Counted from the first letter of the stretch, positions 26,794 to 35,984 are shown. The stretch is DNA of 64,000 bases from Algoriphagus limi (GCF_024919275.1 NZ_JANWGH010000003.1:719677-783676), one strand, 5' to 3'. Program-made: numbers and translations. Notes: generated by a model not told the origin, from the letters alone.

Positions 26794-27720
26794 ATGTCGC
26801 AACTCAGCAGCCGCCACCTCCTCGGAATCAAAGATCTGACCCCAGCGGATATTCAGTTGATATTGGAAACCGCAGAAAATTTCAAAGAGGTCATCAATCG
26901 TCCGATTAAAAAGGTGCCTTCCCTTCGCGACATTACCATTGCCAATATATTTTTCGAAAACTCAACCCGAACTAGGCTTTCGTTTGAGCTAGCGGAGAAG
27001 CGACTTTCTGCCGATGTGGTGAATTTCTCTTCGAGCAATAGTTCGGTGAAGAAAGGAGAAACTCTAGTAGATACAGTCAATAATATCCTATCGATGAAAG
27101 TCGATATGGTCGTGATGAGACATAGCAGTCCTGGAGCTCCACATTTCTTGGCAAGAAATGTAAAAGCCAATATCGTCAATGCTGGAGATGGAACGCATGA
27201 ACATCCTACCCAAGCCTTGCTCGATGCCTTTTCCATGCGAGAAAAATTGGGAGATCTTCAAGGAAAGAAAATTGCCATCATTGGAGATATTCTTCACTCT
27301 AGGGTGGCTTTATCCAATATATTTTGCCTTCAAAAGCTAGGGGCCGAAGTCATGGTTTGCGGACCAATTACTTTGCTTCCTAAGCATATCCAAAGCTTGG
27401 GAGTAAAGGTGGAGTTGGATGTAAGAAAGGCACTTGCTTGGTGTGACGTGGCAAATGTCCTTCGAATTCAGCTTGAAAGACAACAAATCAAATATTTCCC
27501 AAGTCTGCGAGAGTATTCATTGTATTACGGGGTCAATAAAAAAATGCTAGAGGAGCTGGATAGGGAAATCGTAGTGATGCATCCTGGCCCGATAAATCGT
27601 GGGGTGGAATTAGCCTCAGATGTTGCCGATTCGGACCACGCCATCATTCTTCAGCAAGTAGAGAATGGGGTCGCAGTCCGAATGGCTGTATTGTATTTGT
27701 TGGCAGCGGTGAAAGCCTAA
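26794..27720 (+). CDS. pyrB: Aspartate carbamoyltransferase catalytic chain
   Basis: 308 residues, the normal catalytic-chain length. It joins carbamoyl phosphate and aspartate in pyrimidine synthesis. Carbamoyl-phosphate loop ENSTRTRLSFE, PTQALLDAF and HPGPINRGVE are all present. ATG 26794 is chosen because a longer frame would run into pyrR; the gap to the pyrR stop is only 2 nt, so the two are one transcript. No pyrI regulatory-chain gene is adjacent. Confidence 0.95.
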   Translation: MSQLSSRHLLGIKDLTPADIQLILETAENFKEVINRPIKKVPSLRDITIANIFFENSTRTRLSFELAEKRLSADVVNFSSSNSSVKKGETLVDTVNNILSMKVDMVVMRHSSPGAPHFLARNVKANIVNAGDGTHEHPTQALLDAFSMREKLGDLQGKKIAIIGDILHSRVALSNIFCLQKLGAEVMVCGPITLLPKHIQSLGVKVELDVRKALAWCDVANVLRIQLERQQIKYFPSLREYSLYYGVNKKMLEELDREIVVMHPGPINRGVELASDVADSDHAIILQQVENGVAVRMAVLYLLAAVKA

Positions 27721-27723
27721 TAT

Positions 27724-28332
27724 TTAGTTTTTCCGCCAACGGCCTCCTCCTACATAAAATCCAAGAGTGAATCCAAAGTATTGGTTGATTGCTTCACCGA
27801 TGACAGTTCCGCTGGTATTTTGAAGGTCTGAGTTTGGAATAAAATTATATTCTGCTCCCATTCTGAATTTTCCCAATTCAATTCCAGCTCTAACCATAGG
27901 CGCCCATTTGAAGTTTGCCTCCAAATCTCCAACATCCACATTATCGATATTGGAAGCATCTATTTCAACTGAACTCAAACCATAATATCCATAACCTACA
28001 CCGATATATGGTGCGAAGTTGCTTCCTCCATTATTGAAGTAATAATCGAAGGTTCCAGTGATGGATACATTCCCTGAAACTTCTCCCTCGTAATCTTTGG
28101 TGATATCATAATAGGTAACATCCTTTGCCAATCCGGCTACACCAAAACGGATACCTACATTCATATTGTCTCCAACATTGATTTTTGGTTCGATATTTAC
28201 TAAAGCTCCAATTCCTCCATCTTTTGGGATAGCTGGCCCTAATTCTAGACCCATCCGGAATTTTCCTGCTTGCTGTGCATAAGATGCTGCTCCTATACCA
28301 AGCAAAATGATTAGTGTGAGAAGTTTTTTCAT
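27724..28332 (-). CDS. Outer-membrane beta-barrel protein (small, OmpA-like barrel size)
   Basis: 202 residues with a signal peptide (MKKLLTLIILLGIGAASYAQ), followed by amphipathic strands rich in Gly, Tyr and Phe, such as PYIGVGYGYYGL and FGFTLGFYVGGG, as in the 8-strand beta-barrel families common in Bacteroidota (outer membrane protein beta-barrel, PF13505-like). The specific role is unknown. It ends 3 nt from the convergent pyrB stop with no terminator visible between them. Confidence 0.78.
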   Translation of the reverse strand: MKKLLTLIILLGIGAASYAQQAGKFRMGLELGPAIPKDGGIGALVNIEPKINVGDNMNVGIRFGVAGLAKDVTYYDITKDYEGEVSGNVSITGTFDYYFNNGGSNFAPYIGVGYGYYGLSSVEIDASNIDNVDVGDLEANFKWAPMVRAGIELGKFRMGAEYNFIPNSDLQNTSGTVIGEAINQYFGFTLGFYVGGGRWRKN

Positions 28333-28428
28333 CGTTTGTTTGATTTTTTCGATAGGCTGTCAAAAAAGGTTCCAAAAGGTCCAAACTTCCCTTAAAGAAT
28401 TCTAGTTTTAATCCAAAATTCAATTTTT

Positions 28429-29145
28429 ATGCTGCTTGTTCAGAATTTGATCAAACGATATGGGAAGCAAAATGCTGTCAATGATATTTCTTTTGAGCTT
28501 CAAGGGGGCGAGGTAGTAGGGCTTCTTGGACCTAATGGGGCTGGGAAAAGTACCACCATGAAATGCATTGTGGGATTGCTTCGAAAAACATCGGGTGAAA
28601 TAACTATTGGGGGATATGACCATCTTTCCGTCGAGGCCAAGCGGCTTTTTAGCTACATCCCAGAGACTCCCTATGTCTATGATTTGCTCACTGTGGAGGA
28701 ACATCTACAATTCATAGCTCAGGCTTATGGAATTCGGGACTGGAAGGAAAAGGGTAATGAATTGCTGGAGACCTATGATTTAACGGATAAGGCAAAAAAG
28801 TTAGGAAAAGATCTTTCCAAGGGAATGAGGCAGAAAGTTTCAATATGTTGTGCCTTGCTTCCTGACCCTCAGGTTTTGTTTTTTGATGAACCGATGATTG
28901 GCTTGGATCCGAAAGCTATCCGAAACACTAAACGTATTTTCAGAGAACTTAAAGAAGCTGGGAAAACCATTTTGGTCAGTACGCATTTGATTGACTCGGT
29001 AGAGACTATTGCGGATCGAATTATGATTTTGAAGGAAGGGAACATCATTGGGAATGACAGTCTTGAAAATCTCAAAAAGCAATTTGAACAGAAAGAAGGT
29101 GGAAGCTTGGAGGATATATTTTTAGAATTGACCAAAGATGAATGA
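28429..29145 (+). CDS. ABC transporter ATP-binding protein
   Basis: A 238-residue ABC-2-type exporter ATPase: Walker A GPNGAGKS, Q-loop region YIPETPYVYD, signature LSKGMRQK, Walker B VLFFDEP and a switch His in STHLID. It lies upstream of and overlaps by 8 nt the gene for its membrane partner. A near-consensus -7 element, TAGTTTTA (28403-28410), precedes the ATG. The substrate is unknown. Confidence 0.93.
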   Translation: MLLVQNLIKRYGKQNAVNDISFELQGGEVVGLLGPNGAGKSTTMKCIVGLLRKTSGEITIGGYDHLSVEAKRLFSYIPETPYVYDLLTVEEHLQFIAQAYGIRDWKEKGNELLETYDLTDKAKKLGKDLSKGMRQKVSICCALLPDPQVLFFDEPMIGLDPKAIRNTKRIFRELKEAGKTILVSTHLIDSVETIADRIMILKEGNIIGNDSLENLKKQFEQKEGGSLEDIFLELTKDE

Positions 29146-30778
29146 GGTAAAACTGCTTTTTAGAAAAGACCTCTGGGTTCTGAAAAACAATATTTTGTTG
29201 ATCCTGAGGAATCCTGCCAGACTGATTCCTTATGCGGGTCTGATCGGCTATTTTTTCTTTATCTACACCATGCGGATGAAGGATAGAGCTAAAAAGCTTG
29301 ACAATTCAATTCCCGAAATGGATGTAAATGGATTGCCTGAAGTAGACTTTGCAACTCAGAATATCGTAGGTGGAATTACTGTGCTTGCTTTGGGATTTTT
29401 ACTTTATCAGCTATTCCGTGCGACAAAACGCAACGTCAGCTTTTTTACTATGGCTGATGTGAATTTATTGTTTACCGGTCCTGTCAAACCTCAAAATATT
29501 TTACTCTATTATATGGGGAGGTCTATTTTGCCTTCCTTGGGCGGTAGTATAATTTTCCTGATCTATGGGGGAAGTCAAATGGCAGGCTCTTTTGAGCTTT
29601 CATTGGGAAATATTTTGTTCATTTTATTGGGCTTTGCCTTGTTCTTTTTTATTCTATCGCCTATTCGTTTTTTGATTTATACCCTTCATACCAAGTATGA
29701 TATTTTAGAAAAAATCAAGACCCTAATCACTGTTTTGGCAGTGCTTTTGGCGATAATGATTTTGATTCCGGGATTAACGGCAGAGAAGTTTTGGCAGGGG
29801 ATGTTTTCCTGGGTTGCTTCTCCTTGGTTTGATTTATTTCCCTTTGTCGGTTGGAGTAGGGGAATGATGGGCTATCTCGTCCATCAAAATCTGATTCTGG
29901 CCTTCGCTTTTTTGGGGCTATATATTTTGAGCTATTACCTCATCGTGCGGTTGGTTATCCAATTTGCCGGATACTACTACGAGGATGTGTTGGAGGCCAC
30001 CAAGTCCAATGAAGTGCAACGGGACAAGGTGAAAGGAAAGCGGGAAAATTCGGAAGCTACCTATAGTCTCAACACTAAGAAACAACTTGCTTTACCGGAT
30101 TTTGGAGTAGGGGCAAAGGCTTTTTACTGGCGAAATTATGTACACGCCAGCAGGCAAGATTTTCACCCACTTTTTGGAGTATATAGTTTGATAATAGCTG
30201 GATTGGGGATTGTATTTGCGATTTTGTCCAATTTCGATTGGTTTTCGCACAAAGTCCTGAATGGATATGTTCTTGTGATTTTGGGCTTTTATTTTTTGGC
30301 TGGAATTGGTCGAGCATCGGTAGGTGATTTAAAAAAGCCATATTTCTTTTTGATTCCTGCAACTTGGACATCTAAATTCTGGAACGTAATCAAACTGGAT
30401 ATTGTCCAGATTTTGCTCTTTGCGGTGGTGATGATTGTACCATCTGTTTTGATTGCAGGACTTCATATCCTTGTTATTCCCGTATTTATTCTTGGGATTT
30501 TAGTGTCTTACATGATAGGGCTTTGCATCAATTTGATTCCACAGATTTCACTAGAAGAAAGCTGGGATCGAAAGCTCATCAAACCTGCCATGATGATCGG
30601 AATCTTTCTTTTTGGAATTATCCCGGCATTGGTGTTGGGGATTTTGGTTTTTGTGTTTACCAGGCAGTTTGTTTGGATGCTTCTGACGGTTACGATTGGG
30701 ATGAGTTTTGTGGCAGGGATTTTAATTCATGTTGCCTTGGATGTTTTATCCCGGTTGGAGTTTAAGGAGGAAAATTGA
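29138..30778 (+). CDS. ABC transporter permease (large, multi-spanning)
   Basis: 546 residues with about twelve hydrophobic segments, no signal peptide, and a charged central loop (about residues 285-310, KGKRENSEATYS). It overlaps the ATPase gene by 8 nt, so the two form an exporter. It is larger than typical single-domain ABC-2 permeases and may represent two fused halves; both halves have membrane clusters (about 25-285 and 345-545). No substrate can be inferred. Confidence 0.82.
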   Translation: MNEVKLLFRKDLWVLKNNILLILRNPARLIPYAGLIGYFFFIYTMRMKDRAKKLDNSIPEMDVNGLPEVDFATQNIVGGITVLALGFLLYQLFRATKRNVSFFTMADVNLLFTGPVKPQNILLYYMGRSILPSLGGSIIFLIYGGSQMAGSFELSLGNILFILLGFALFFFILSPIRFLIYTLHTKYDILEKIKTLITVLAVLLAIMILIPGLTAEKFWQGMFSWVASPWFDLFPFVGWSRGMMGYLVHQNLILAFAFLGLYILSYYLIVRLVIQFAGYYYEDVLEATKSNEVQRDKVKGKRENSEATYSLNTKKQLALPDFGVGAKAFYWRNYVHASRQDFHPLFGVYSLIIAGLGIVFAILSNFDWFSHKVLNGYVLVILGFYFLAGIGRASVGDLKKPYFFLIPATWTSKFWNVIKLDIVQILLFAVVMIVPSVLIAGLHILVIPVFILGILVSYMIGLCINLIPQISLEESWDRKLIKPAMMIGIFLFGIIPALVLGILVFVFTRQFVWMLLTVTIGMSFVAGILIHVALDVLSRLEFKEEN

Positions 30779-30838
30779 TCCAATTCACGAAGCTGGGTAA
30801 TCTTTTGGCTTCCATTCGGCTGAGGCCAAAAAATCTTT

Positions 30839-30846
30839 TAATTTTG
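30839..30846 (+). promoter_or_regulatory. -7 promoter element for cystathionine beta-synthase
   Basis: TAATTTTG matches TAnnTTTG, 25 nt before the ATG at 30872. No clear -33 match. Confidence 0.45.
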
Positions 30847-30871
30847 CCCCGACCCAAATAAAACTACTACC

Positions 30872-32239
30872 ATGATTTATAACTCCATCATAGAAACCAT
30901 CGGGAATACTCCGATGATCCGCCTCAACAAATTAGCCAAAGGAATCAAAGGGGATGTTCTCGTAAAAGTGGAATACTTTAACCCTGGAAATTCCATGAAA
31001 GATCGTATGGCTATCAAAATGGTGGAGGATGCTGAGAAGGCTGGTATTTTGAAGCCTGGAGGAACTATTATTGAAGGAACTTCTGGGAACACCGGGATGG
31101 GTTTGGCTTTGGCTGCTGTGGCAAAGGGCTACAAGTGTATTTTCACCATGGCTGATAAGCAGTCCAAGGAAAAGATTGATATTCTAAAAGCTGTTGGCGC
31201 AGAAGTGATCGTTTGTCCGACAAACGTTGCCCCTGAAGATCCGAGATCTTATTATTCTGTAGCAAGAAAGCTGAATGCTGATATTCCAAACTCTTTTTAC
31301 CCAAATCAATACGACAATTTGTCCAATACAGCGGCTCATTATGAGACGACAGGGCCTGAAATCTGGAATGATACAGAAGGGAAAATTACCCATTATGCAG
31401 CTGGAGTTGGAACAGGAGGCTCCATGTGCGGAACAGCAAAGTATTTAAAAGAACAAAATCCGAATATCGTTACTGTTGGGATCGATACCTATGGTTCCGT
31501 TTTCAAGAAATATAAAGAGACTGGAATCTTTGATGAAAAGGAGGTTTATCCTTACCTGACTGAAGGGATTGGAGAAGATATCCTTCCGAAAAACGTCAAT
31601 TTTGATGTTATCGATCATTTTGTAAAGGTGACTGATAAGGATGCCGCGGTCATGACTCGTAGATTGGCTCGAGAAGAAGGGCTTTTTGTGGGTTGGTCTT
31701 GTGGTTCAGCAGTTCATGGAGCATTGGAATGGGCTAAAGAAAATCTCAAAGAGGGAGATGTGATGGTAATTATTCTTCCTGACCATGGTACTCGCTATTT
31801 GGGAAAAGTCTACAATGATGACTGGATGCGAAACCATGGTTTCTTGGAAGATAAGAGCTATGCTACTGCCAAAGATATCATTGCGAAGAGACCTCTTGAT
31901 TATTCCTTGATTTCTGTCAAACCATCTGATTCAGTAAAGGATGCCATTGCCTTGATGAATAAGACCAGTGTCTCTCAAATCCCTGTTTTGGATAGAGATG
32001 AAGTAGTGGGAAGCGTTACCGACACAAAACTACTTTCCAAAATCATTGAGAATCCAGTTTTGAAAGATGCGCATGTATCTGATGTAATGGAAAGCTCTAT
32101 GACCTTTGTGGCAGGTGATAGTACCTTAGATGTGCTTTCATCCATGATAGAAAAAGAAAAAGCAGTTTTGGTCAGAGATGATCTAGGGAAAATTCATATC
32201 ATTACAAAACATGATATTTTAGAAGCCTTTACCAATTAA
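30872..32239 (+). CDS. PLP-dependent cystathionine beta-synthase/cysteine synthase with CBS domains
   Basis: 455 residues. The fold-type II PLP domain (1 to about 325) has the Schiff-base lysine in PGNSMKDR, the phosphate-binding GTSGNTG and a GVGTGGSMCG loop. A pair of CBS modules (about 335-455) follows, as in eukaryotic CBS but without a heme-binding N-terminus. It condenses serine (or O-acetylserine) with homocysteine or sulfide; which one is favoured cannot be told from sequence. The next gene starts 5 nt later. Confidence 0.9.
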   Translation: MIYNSIIETIGNTPMIRLNKLAKGIKGDVLVKVEYFNPGNSMKDRMAIKMVEDAEKAGILKPGGTIIEGTSGNTGMGLALAAVAKGYKCIFTMADKQSKEKIDILKAVGAEVIVCPTNVAPEDPRSYYSVARKLNADIPNSFYPNQYDNLSNTAAHYETTGPEIWNDTEGKITHYAAGVGTGGSMCGTAKYLKEQNPNIVTVGIDTYGSVFKKYKETGIFDEKEVYPYLTEGIGEDILPKNVNFDVIDHFVKVTDKDAAVMTRRLAREEGLFVGWSCGSAVHGALEWAKENLKEGDVMVIILPDHGTRYLGKVYNDDWMRNHGFLEDKSYATAKDIIAKRPLDYSLISVKPSDSVKDAIALMNKTSVSQIPVLDRDEVVGSVTDTKLLSKIIENPVLKDAHVSDVMESSMTFVAGDSTLDVLSSMIEKEKAVLVRDDLGKIHIITKHDILEAFTN

Positions 32240-32244
32240 CATCC

Positions 32245-32916
32245 ATGGTCAATCCCCGAAAAATGGAGCAAATGCTCCATGATCCAATCAATTTTAGCAT
32301 TGACAAAGCATTGACAAGGGGCTGGGAAATTTTCAAAACAAACCCTGCCCTCTTCATTGCATTTTTCTTGATTATGATCGCTGTCGCTGCTGGAGCTACC
32401 TATTTTCTAGGAGACTTTGCAAGTTTTGTGACCATTTTTATCTCTCCAGCCTTGGCTGCAGGGTTTTATCTAGCTGCGAATCGGGTCAGTAGGGAGGAGC
32501 CGCTTGAGTTCCATCATTTCTTTGATGGATTTAAGTTTTGGTTTCCCGTAGTGGTGGTTTCTTTGGTGTCTGGGATCTTGACTGTCTTTGGAGTAATTGC
32601 ACTTATTATCCCTGGGATTTATTTGGGTGTGGCCTATTCCTTTTCTATGCTGTTTGTCATTTTTGCCGGTACGGAGTTTTGGACATCCATGGAATTTAGC
32701 CGGAAGTTAATCACGCGAATCTGGTGGCGCTTTTTTGCCTTCCTTATTTTACTCCTTGTGATTAATATCGTAGGGGTTTTATGTTTGGGAGTAGGCTTTT
32801 TGATTAGTGGGCCAGTATCCTATTTAGCAGTTTATGCCGCATTTGAGGATTTGACGGGTCCATATTTGGAGGAAGAGGAGCATAAAATCAATCTTCCTCA
32901 TGAGCCAGAACCATAG
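32245..32916 (+). CDS. Multi-spanning membrane protein of unknown function
   Basis: 223 residues with about five or six hydrophobic segments and an N-terminal amphipathic stretch (NFSIDKALTRGWEIFKTNP) of the type seen in DUF975/glycerophosphoryl diester-like membrane families. It starts 5 nt after the cystathionine beta-synthase gene and probably shares its transcript. ATG 32245 is taken, but in-frame ATGs at 32263 and 32272 are alternatives, and a 7-bp hairpin (32263-32280) covers both. The 3' end overlaps the convergent plsC gene by 29 nt. Confidence 0.72.
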   Translation: MVNPRKMEQMLHDPINFSIDKALTRGWEIFKTNPALFIAFFLIMIAVAAGATYFLGDFASFVTIFISPALAAGFYLAANRVSREEPLEFHHFFDGFKFWFPVVVVSLVSGILTVFGVIALIIPGIYLGVAYSFSMLFVIFAGTEFWTSMEFSRKLITRIWWRFFAFLILLLVINIVGVLCLGVGFLISGPVSYLAVYAAFEDLTGPYLEEEEHKINLPHEPEP

Positions 32917-33622
32917 CCTCCAATCGATTTCTGCATTGATCGGTGAATTCTAACACAGCACTGTCTGAGGCTATTGGCGGGTGGATGGCTTGTGAAAAAT
33001 AAATACGAACTTTTCCTGGCCTTAATAGTAAGGAGCCTCTTCTCATAATTCGATCTGCTCCGATTACCGCCATTGGCAAAATTGGAATTTTTGTTTCAAT
33101 AGCTAATCTAAATGCTCCTTTGTGAAATGGGAGTAAAGTTTCTGAAGTATCGTTTCGTGTACCTTCCGGAGCCACGACTACTGATTTTCCTTTAGATAAA
33201 GTGGTGATCAATTTCCCTAGACTTTCTTTTCGAGACTCAGAAGAAGTACGGTCAACCCAAATGGCAAATTTTCCCACGACCCAACCGAAAAAAGGGATTT
33301 TTGACAATTCTTTTTTTCCCAATGCCCGGAGTTCTTGAGGAATCGCCATAGGGATTACAGGTGCATCAATAAATGAACGATGATTGAAAATATAGATGTA
33401 GGGTTGCTTTCGATCAATGAATTCCAAGCCTTGAATTTCATATCGGATTCCTGTCAAAAAGGACCAAGTTCCAGCCCAAGCCCGGATAATGAAGAAGGAT
33501 ATGCGATCTCCTTTTTCTGTTATCATCATGGGAATCACGATGAAAAGACCAAGTACAAGCATCAAGGAAATAAATAGCAAGGCCGAGTAGATGGTATAAA
33601 TTGCCTGAAAGAACTTAATCAT
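32888..33622 (-). CDS. plsC: 1-acyl-sn-glycerol-3-phosphate acyltransferase
   Basis: A 244-residue PlsC-family membrane-associated enzyme that makes phosphatidic acid. The catalytic HX4D motif reads NHRSFID, followed by the substrate-binding PEGTRN and the LPMAVIG strand. Two N-terminal hydrophobic segments (about 1-30 and 40-58) anchor it. The ATG is at 33622. The last 29 nt overlap the convergent preceding gene. Confidence 0.9.
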   Translation of the reverse strand: MIKFFQAIYTIYSALLFISLMLVLGLFIVIPMMITEKGDRISFFIIRAWAGTWSFLTGIRYEIQGLEFIDRKQPYIYIFNHRSFIDAPVIPMAIPQELRALGKKELSKIPFFGWVVGKFAIWVDRTSSESRKESLGKLITTLSKGKSVVVAPEGTRNDTSETLLPFHKGAFRLAIETKIPILPMAVIGADRIMRRGSLLLRPGKVRIYFSQAIHPPIASDSAVLEFTDQCRNRLEAMVLAHEED

Positions 33623-33679
33623 TCGGAATTTTGGTTAAATTTGGGTTCGAAAATAATCCTTTAACTCTTTGCTTGCATA

Positions 33680-33710
33680 GGCCCCGAAGCGTTTCGGGGT
33701 CTGTTTTTTT
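33680..33710 (+). terminator. Orphan rho-independent terminator
   Basis: A stem of CCCCGAA and TTCGGGG around a short loop, ending in a run of seven T on the plus strand. No plus-strand gene ends here: the nearest upstream genes read on the minus strand or lie 760 nt away. A TAAATTTG element at 33636-33643 is positioned to start a roughly 60-nt RNA ending at this hairpin. Confidence 0.7.
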
Positions 33711-33814
33711 CAAGTCTACTCTGAATTCAGAAAAAAACCAATGTCTTTGGTGTTCTATTCTTGAATTTCCCCATTCATTTTTTGAGATACTTTCCACAAA
33801 TAAAAGAAAATCAG

Positions 33815-33822
33815 TACCTTTG
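33815..33822 (+). promoter_or_regulatory. -7 promoter element of rpsA
   Basis: TACCTTTG matches TAnnTTTG exactly. It predicts a leader of about 108 nt before the rpsA ATG, longer than most leaders in the window. Confidence 0.55.
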
Positions 33823-33936
33823 CAGTCCGTTCGGGTGAATGGGGTGTTTTAATAGGTTCTAAAGCACTGATTGTCAAACAAAAAACCGCAGCTTCAAGAC
33901 CCGGTTGCTGTTGGATTTTCAGGGTCAATAATTATT
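33823..33936 (+). promoter_or_regulatory. rpsA 5' leader, possible autoregulatory RNA
   Basis: The leader holds a GACCC (33898-33902) that can pair with GGGTC (33922-33926) close to the start codon, plus an in-frame open stretch from TTG 33871. Structured leaders bound by S1 regulate rpsA in other bacteria; whether this one does is inference. Confidence 0.3.
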
Positions 33937-35691
33937 ATGTCTAACAATTCAGATTTTAACTGGGAAAACTTCGAAACCAAAGGGTTTGGAGAAGGCTATT
34001 CCAAAGAGCAGCGTGAACAAATGGCTGCTATGTACGAAGGTACATTGAATGAGATCACTGAGAAAGAAGTGATCAAAGGAACCGTAGTAGGTGTGAACGA
34101 CAAGGACGTGATCATCAACATTGGATTCAAATCTGACGGTTTGGTGCCTTTGAACGAATTCCGTGATATGGAAGCAATCAAGCCTGGTGACGAGGTGGAA
34201 GTATTCATCGAAGAGCAGGAGAATGCTTTGGGTCAGTTGATCCTTTCCCGCAAAAAAGCCAAAATCGTTAAGGCTTGGCAGGACATCGAAAGTGCATTTG
34301 AAAATGACAGCGTAATCGAAGGTCTTGTGAAGAGAAGAACTAAAGGTGGTTTGATCGTAGATATCTACGGTGTTGAAGCCTTCTTGCCAGGTTCTCAAAT
34401 TGACGTGAAGCCTATCAGAGATTTCGATATCTATGTAGGTAAGAAAATGGAAGTGAAAGTGGTTAAAATCAACCACGCTAACGATAACGTAGTCGTTTCT
34501 CACAAAGTCTTGATCGAGAAAGATCTTGAGAAGCAAAAAGCAGAAATCCTAAACAACCTAGAAAAAGGTCAGGTATTGGAAGGTGTGATCAAGAACATGA
34601 CCAACTTCGGTGTATTCATCGACTTGGGTGGTGTAGATGGTTTGCTTCACATTACCGATATCTCTTGGGGACGAATCAATCATCCGGAAGAAGTATTGCA
34701 GCTTGATCAGAAAGTACAAGTTGTTGTTCTTGACTTCGATGATGACAAGAAGCGAATTTCTTTGGGTATGAAGCAATTGACTGCTCATCCTTGGGATTCT
34801 CTTGCTGCTAACCTAGAGGTTGGGTCTAGAGTAAAAGGTAAGATCGTTAATGTAGCTGACTACGGAGCATTCTTGGAATTGGCTCCTGGAGTAGAAGGCT
34901 TGATTCACGTATCTGAAATGAGTTGGTCTCAGCACTTGAGAAACCCTGCAGACTTCGTGAAAGTAGGAGACGAAATCGAAGCTGTAGTATTGACTTTGGA
35001 CAAGGAAGAAAGAAAAATGTCTTTGGGCATCAAGCAATTGACCGAAGATCCTTGGACTAAGGAAGATATGGCTACCAAGTATGCTGTAGGCACTAAGCAC
35101 AAAGGAGTGGTAAGAAACTTGACCAACTTCGGTTTGTTCTTGGAATTGGAAGAAGGAATCGACGGATTGGTTCACGTATCTGACCTTTCTTGGACTAAGA
35201 AGATCAAGCATCCATCTGAATTCGTTAAAGTTGGAGATGAGCTAGAAGTAGCTGTATTGGAACTTGACGTAGAAAACAGAAGATTGGCTTTGGGTCACAA
35301 GCAGTTGGAAGAGAATCCTTGGGATACTTTTGAAACTGTATTCCCTGTAGGTTCTGTTCACAAGTGTACTGTAGTATCCAAAAACGATAAAGGTGCTGTT
35401 CTTGAGCTTCCTTACGGATTGGAAGGTTTTGCTACTTCCAAAAACTTGGAGAAAGAAGACGGATCTCAAGTTGAGGTAGGAGAGTCTTTGGACTTTAAAG
35501 TGATGGAATTCTCTAAGGATGACAAGCGTATCGTTTTGTCCCACACTGCAACATTCAAAGAGGATGTGAAGCCAGTTGCTAAGAAGGCTACTAAGAAGAA
35601 AGAAACAACTCAGGAGCCAGTTGAAAAATCTACCTTGGGTGATTTGGATGCTTTAGCAGAATTGAAAGAGAAAATGGAAGGAAAGAAGTAA
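33937..35691 (+). CDS. rpsA: 30S ribosomal protein S1
   Basis: 584 residues with six S1 RNA-binding repeats, each marked by motifs such as VxGVVxxxxxxGVFIDLG or GLIHVSE/GLVHVSD (clear copies near residues 220, 305 and 390). It brings mRNA to the ribosome, especially relevant in a genome with few Shine-Dalgarno sites. A Lys-rich tail follows the last repeat. ATG 33937 is preferred to a TTG-started extension of 22 residues (33871) because MSNNSDFNWENF is a family-like N-terminus. A terminator follows within 30 nt. Confidence 0.94.
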   Translation: MSNNSDFNWENFETKGFGEGYSKEQREQMAAMYEGTLNEITEKEVIKGTVVGVNDKDVIINIGFKSDGLVPLNEFRDMEAIKPGDEVEVFIEEQENALGQLILSRKKAKIVKAWQDIESAFENDSVIEGLVKRRTKGGLIVDIYGVEAFLPGSQIDVKPIRDFDIYVGKKMEVKVVKINHANDNVVVSHKVLIEKDLEKQKAEILNNLEKGQVLEGVIKNMTNFGVFIDLGGVDGLLHITDISWGRINHPEEVLQLDQKVQVVVLDFDDDKKRISLGMKQLTAHPWDSLAANLEVGSRVKGKIVNVADYGAFLELAPGVEGLIHVSEMSWSQHLRNPADFVKVGDEIEAVVLTLDKEERKMSLGIKQLTEDPWTKEDMATKYAVGTKHKGVVRNLTNFGLFLELEEGIDGLVHVSDLSWTKKIKHPSEFVKVGDELEVAVLELDVENRRLALGHKQLEENPWDTFETVFPVGSVHKCTVVSKNDKGAVLELPYGLEGFATSKNLEKEDGSQVEVGESLDFKVMEFSKDDKRIVLSHTATFKEDVKPVAKKATKKKETTQEPVEKSTLGDLDALAELKEKMEGKK

Positions 35692-35716
35692 TTCTTCCCG
35701 CTCTATTTATAAATAA

Positions 35717-35745
35717 AACGCCGGCTGAAAAGTCGGCGTTTTTTG
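35717..35745 (+). terminator. Rho-independent terminator after rpsA
   Basis: An AACGCCG/CGGCGTT stem with a T-tract. Confidence 0.9.
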
Positions 35746-35775
35746 TTTGCTTGTAAGTGTTGGATCCAGAAAGTA

Positions 35776-35804
35776 AAAAAGCATCCCGATGTTCAGGATG
35801 CTTT
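35776..35804 (-). terminator. Terminator after tRNA-Cys (minus strand)
   Basis: Read on the minus strand, AAAGCATCC and GGATGCTTT flank a short loop and end in a T run, 10 nt beyond the tRNA 3' end. Confidence 0.8.
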
Positions 35805-35813
35805 CGATTTTTG

Positions 35814-35884
35814 AGGTCGCGAGCGGATTCGAACCGCTGTACAAGGTTTTGCAGACCTCTGCCTAGCCACTCGGCCACGCGACC
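35814..35884 (-). tRNA. tRNA-Cys(GCA)
   Basis: 71 nt. The acceptor stem pairs GGTCGCG with CGCGACC, the anticodon loop CTGCAAA gives GCA, the T loop is TTCGAAT, and the discriminator is T as expected for cysteine. The 3' CCA is not encoded. Confidence 0.97.
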
Positions 35885-35952
35885 TTTTAATTTTTCAACT
35901 CAAGTACCCGAAAAAATAATTTGAATACATCTTCCGGTCCTGAATCGGTTGG

Positions 35953-35984
35953 CAAAGGTAGGCATTATCCGATTTTGAGCAAAA
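35953..35984 (-). promoter_or_regulatory. Promoter of tRNA-Cys
   Basis: On the minus strand a -33 TTTTG (35984-35980) and a -7 TACCTTTG (35960-35953) are separated by 19 nt. The predicted start is about 62 nt before the mature tRNA. Confidence 0.75.

Noticed and set aside
33949-34536. A 195-codon frame antisense to rpsA
   Set aside because: It is a mirror of strong codon bias in rpsA, lacks family features and has no promoter of its own.
35630-35878. A minus-strand frame with MAEWLGRGLQN
   Set aside because: It translates tRNA-Cys and the rpsA 3' end.
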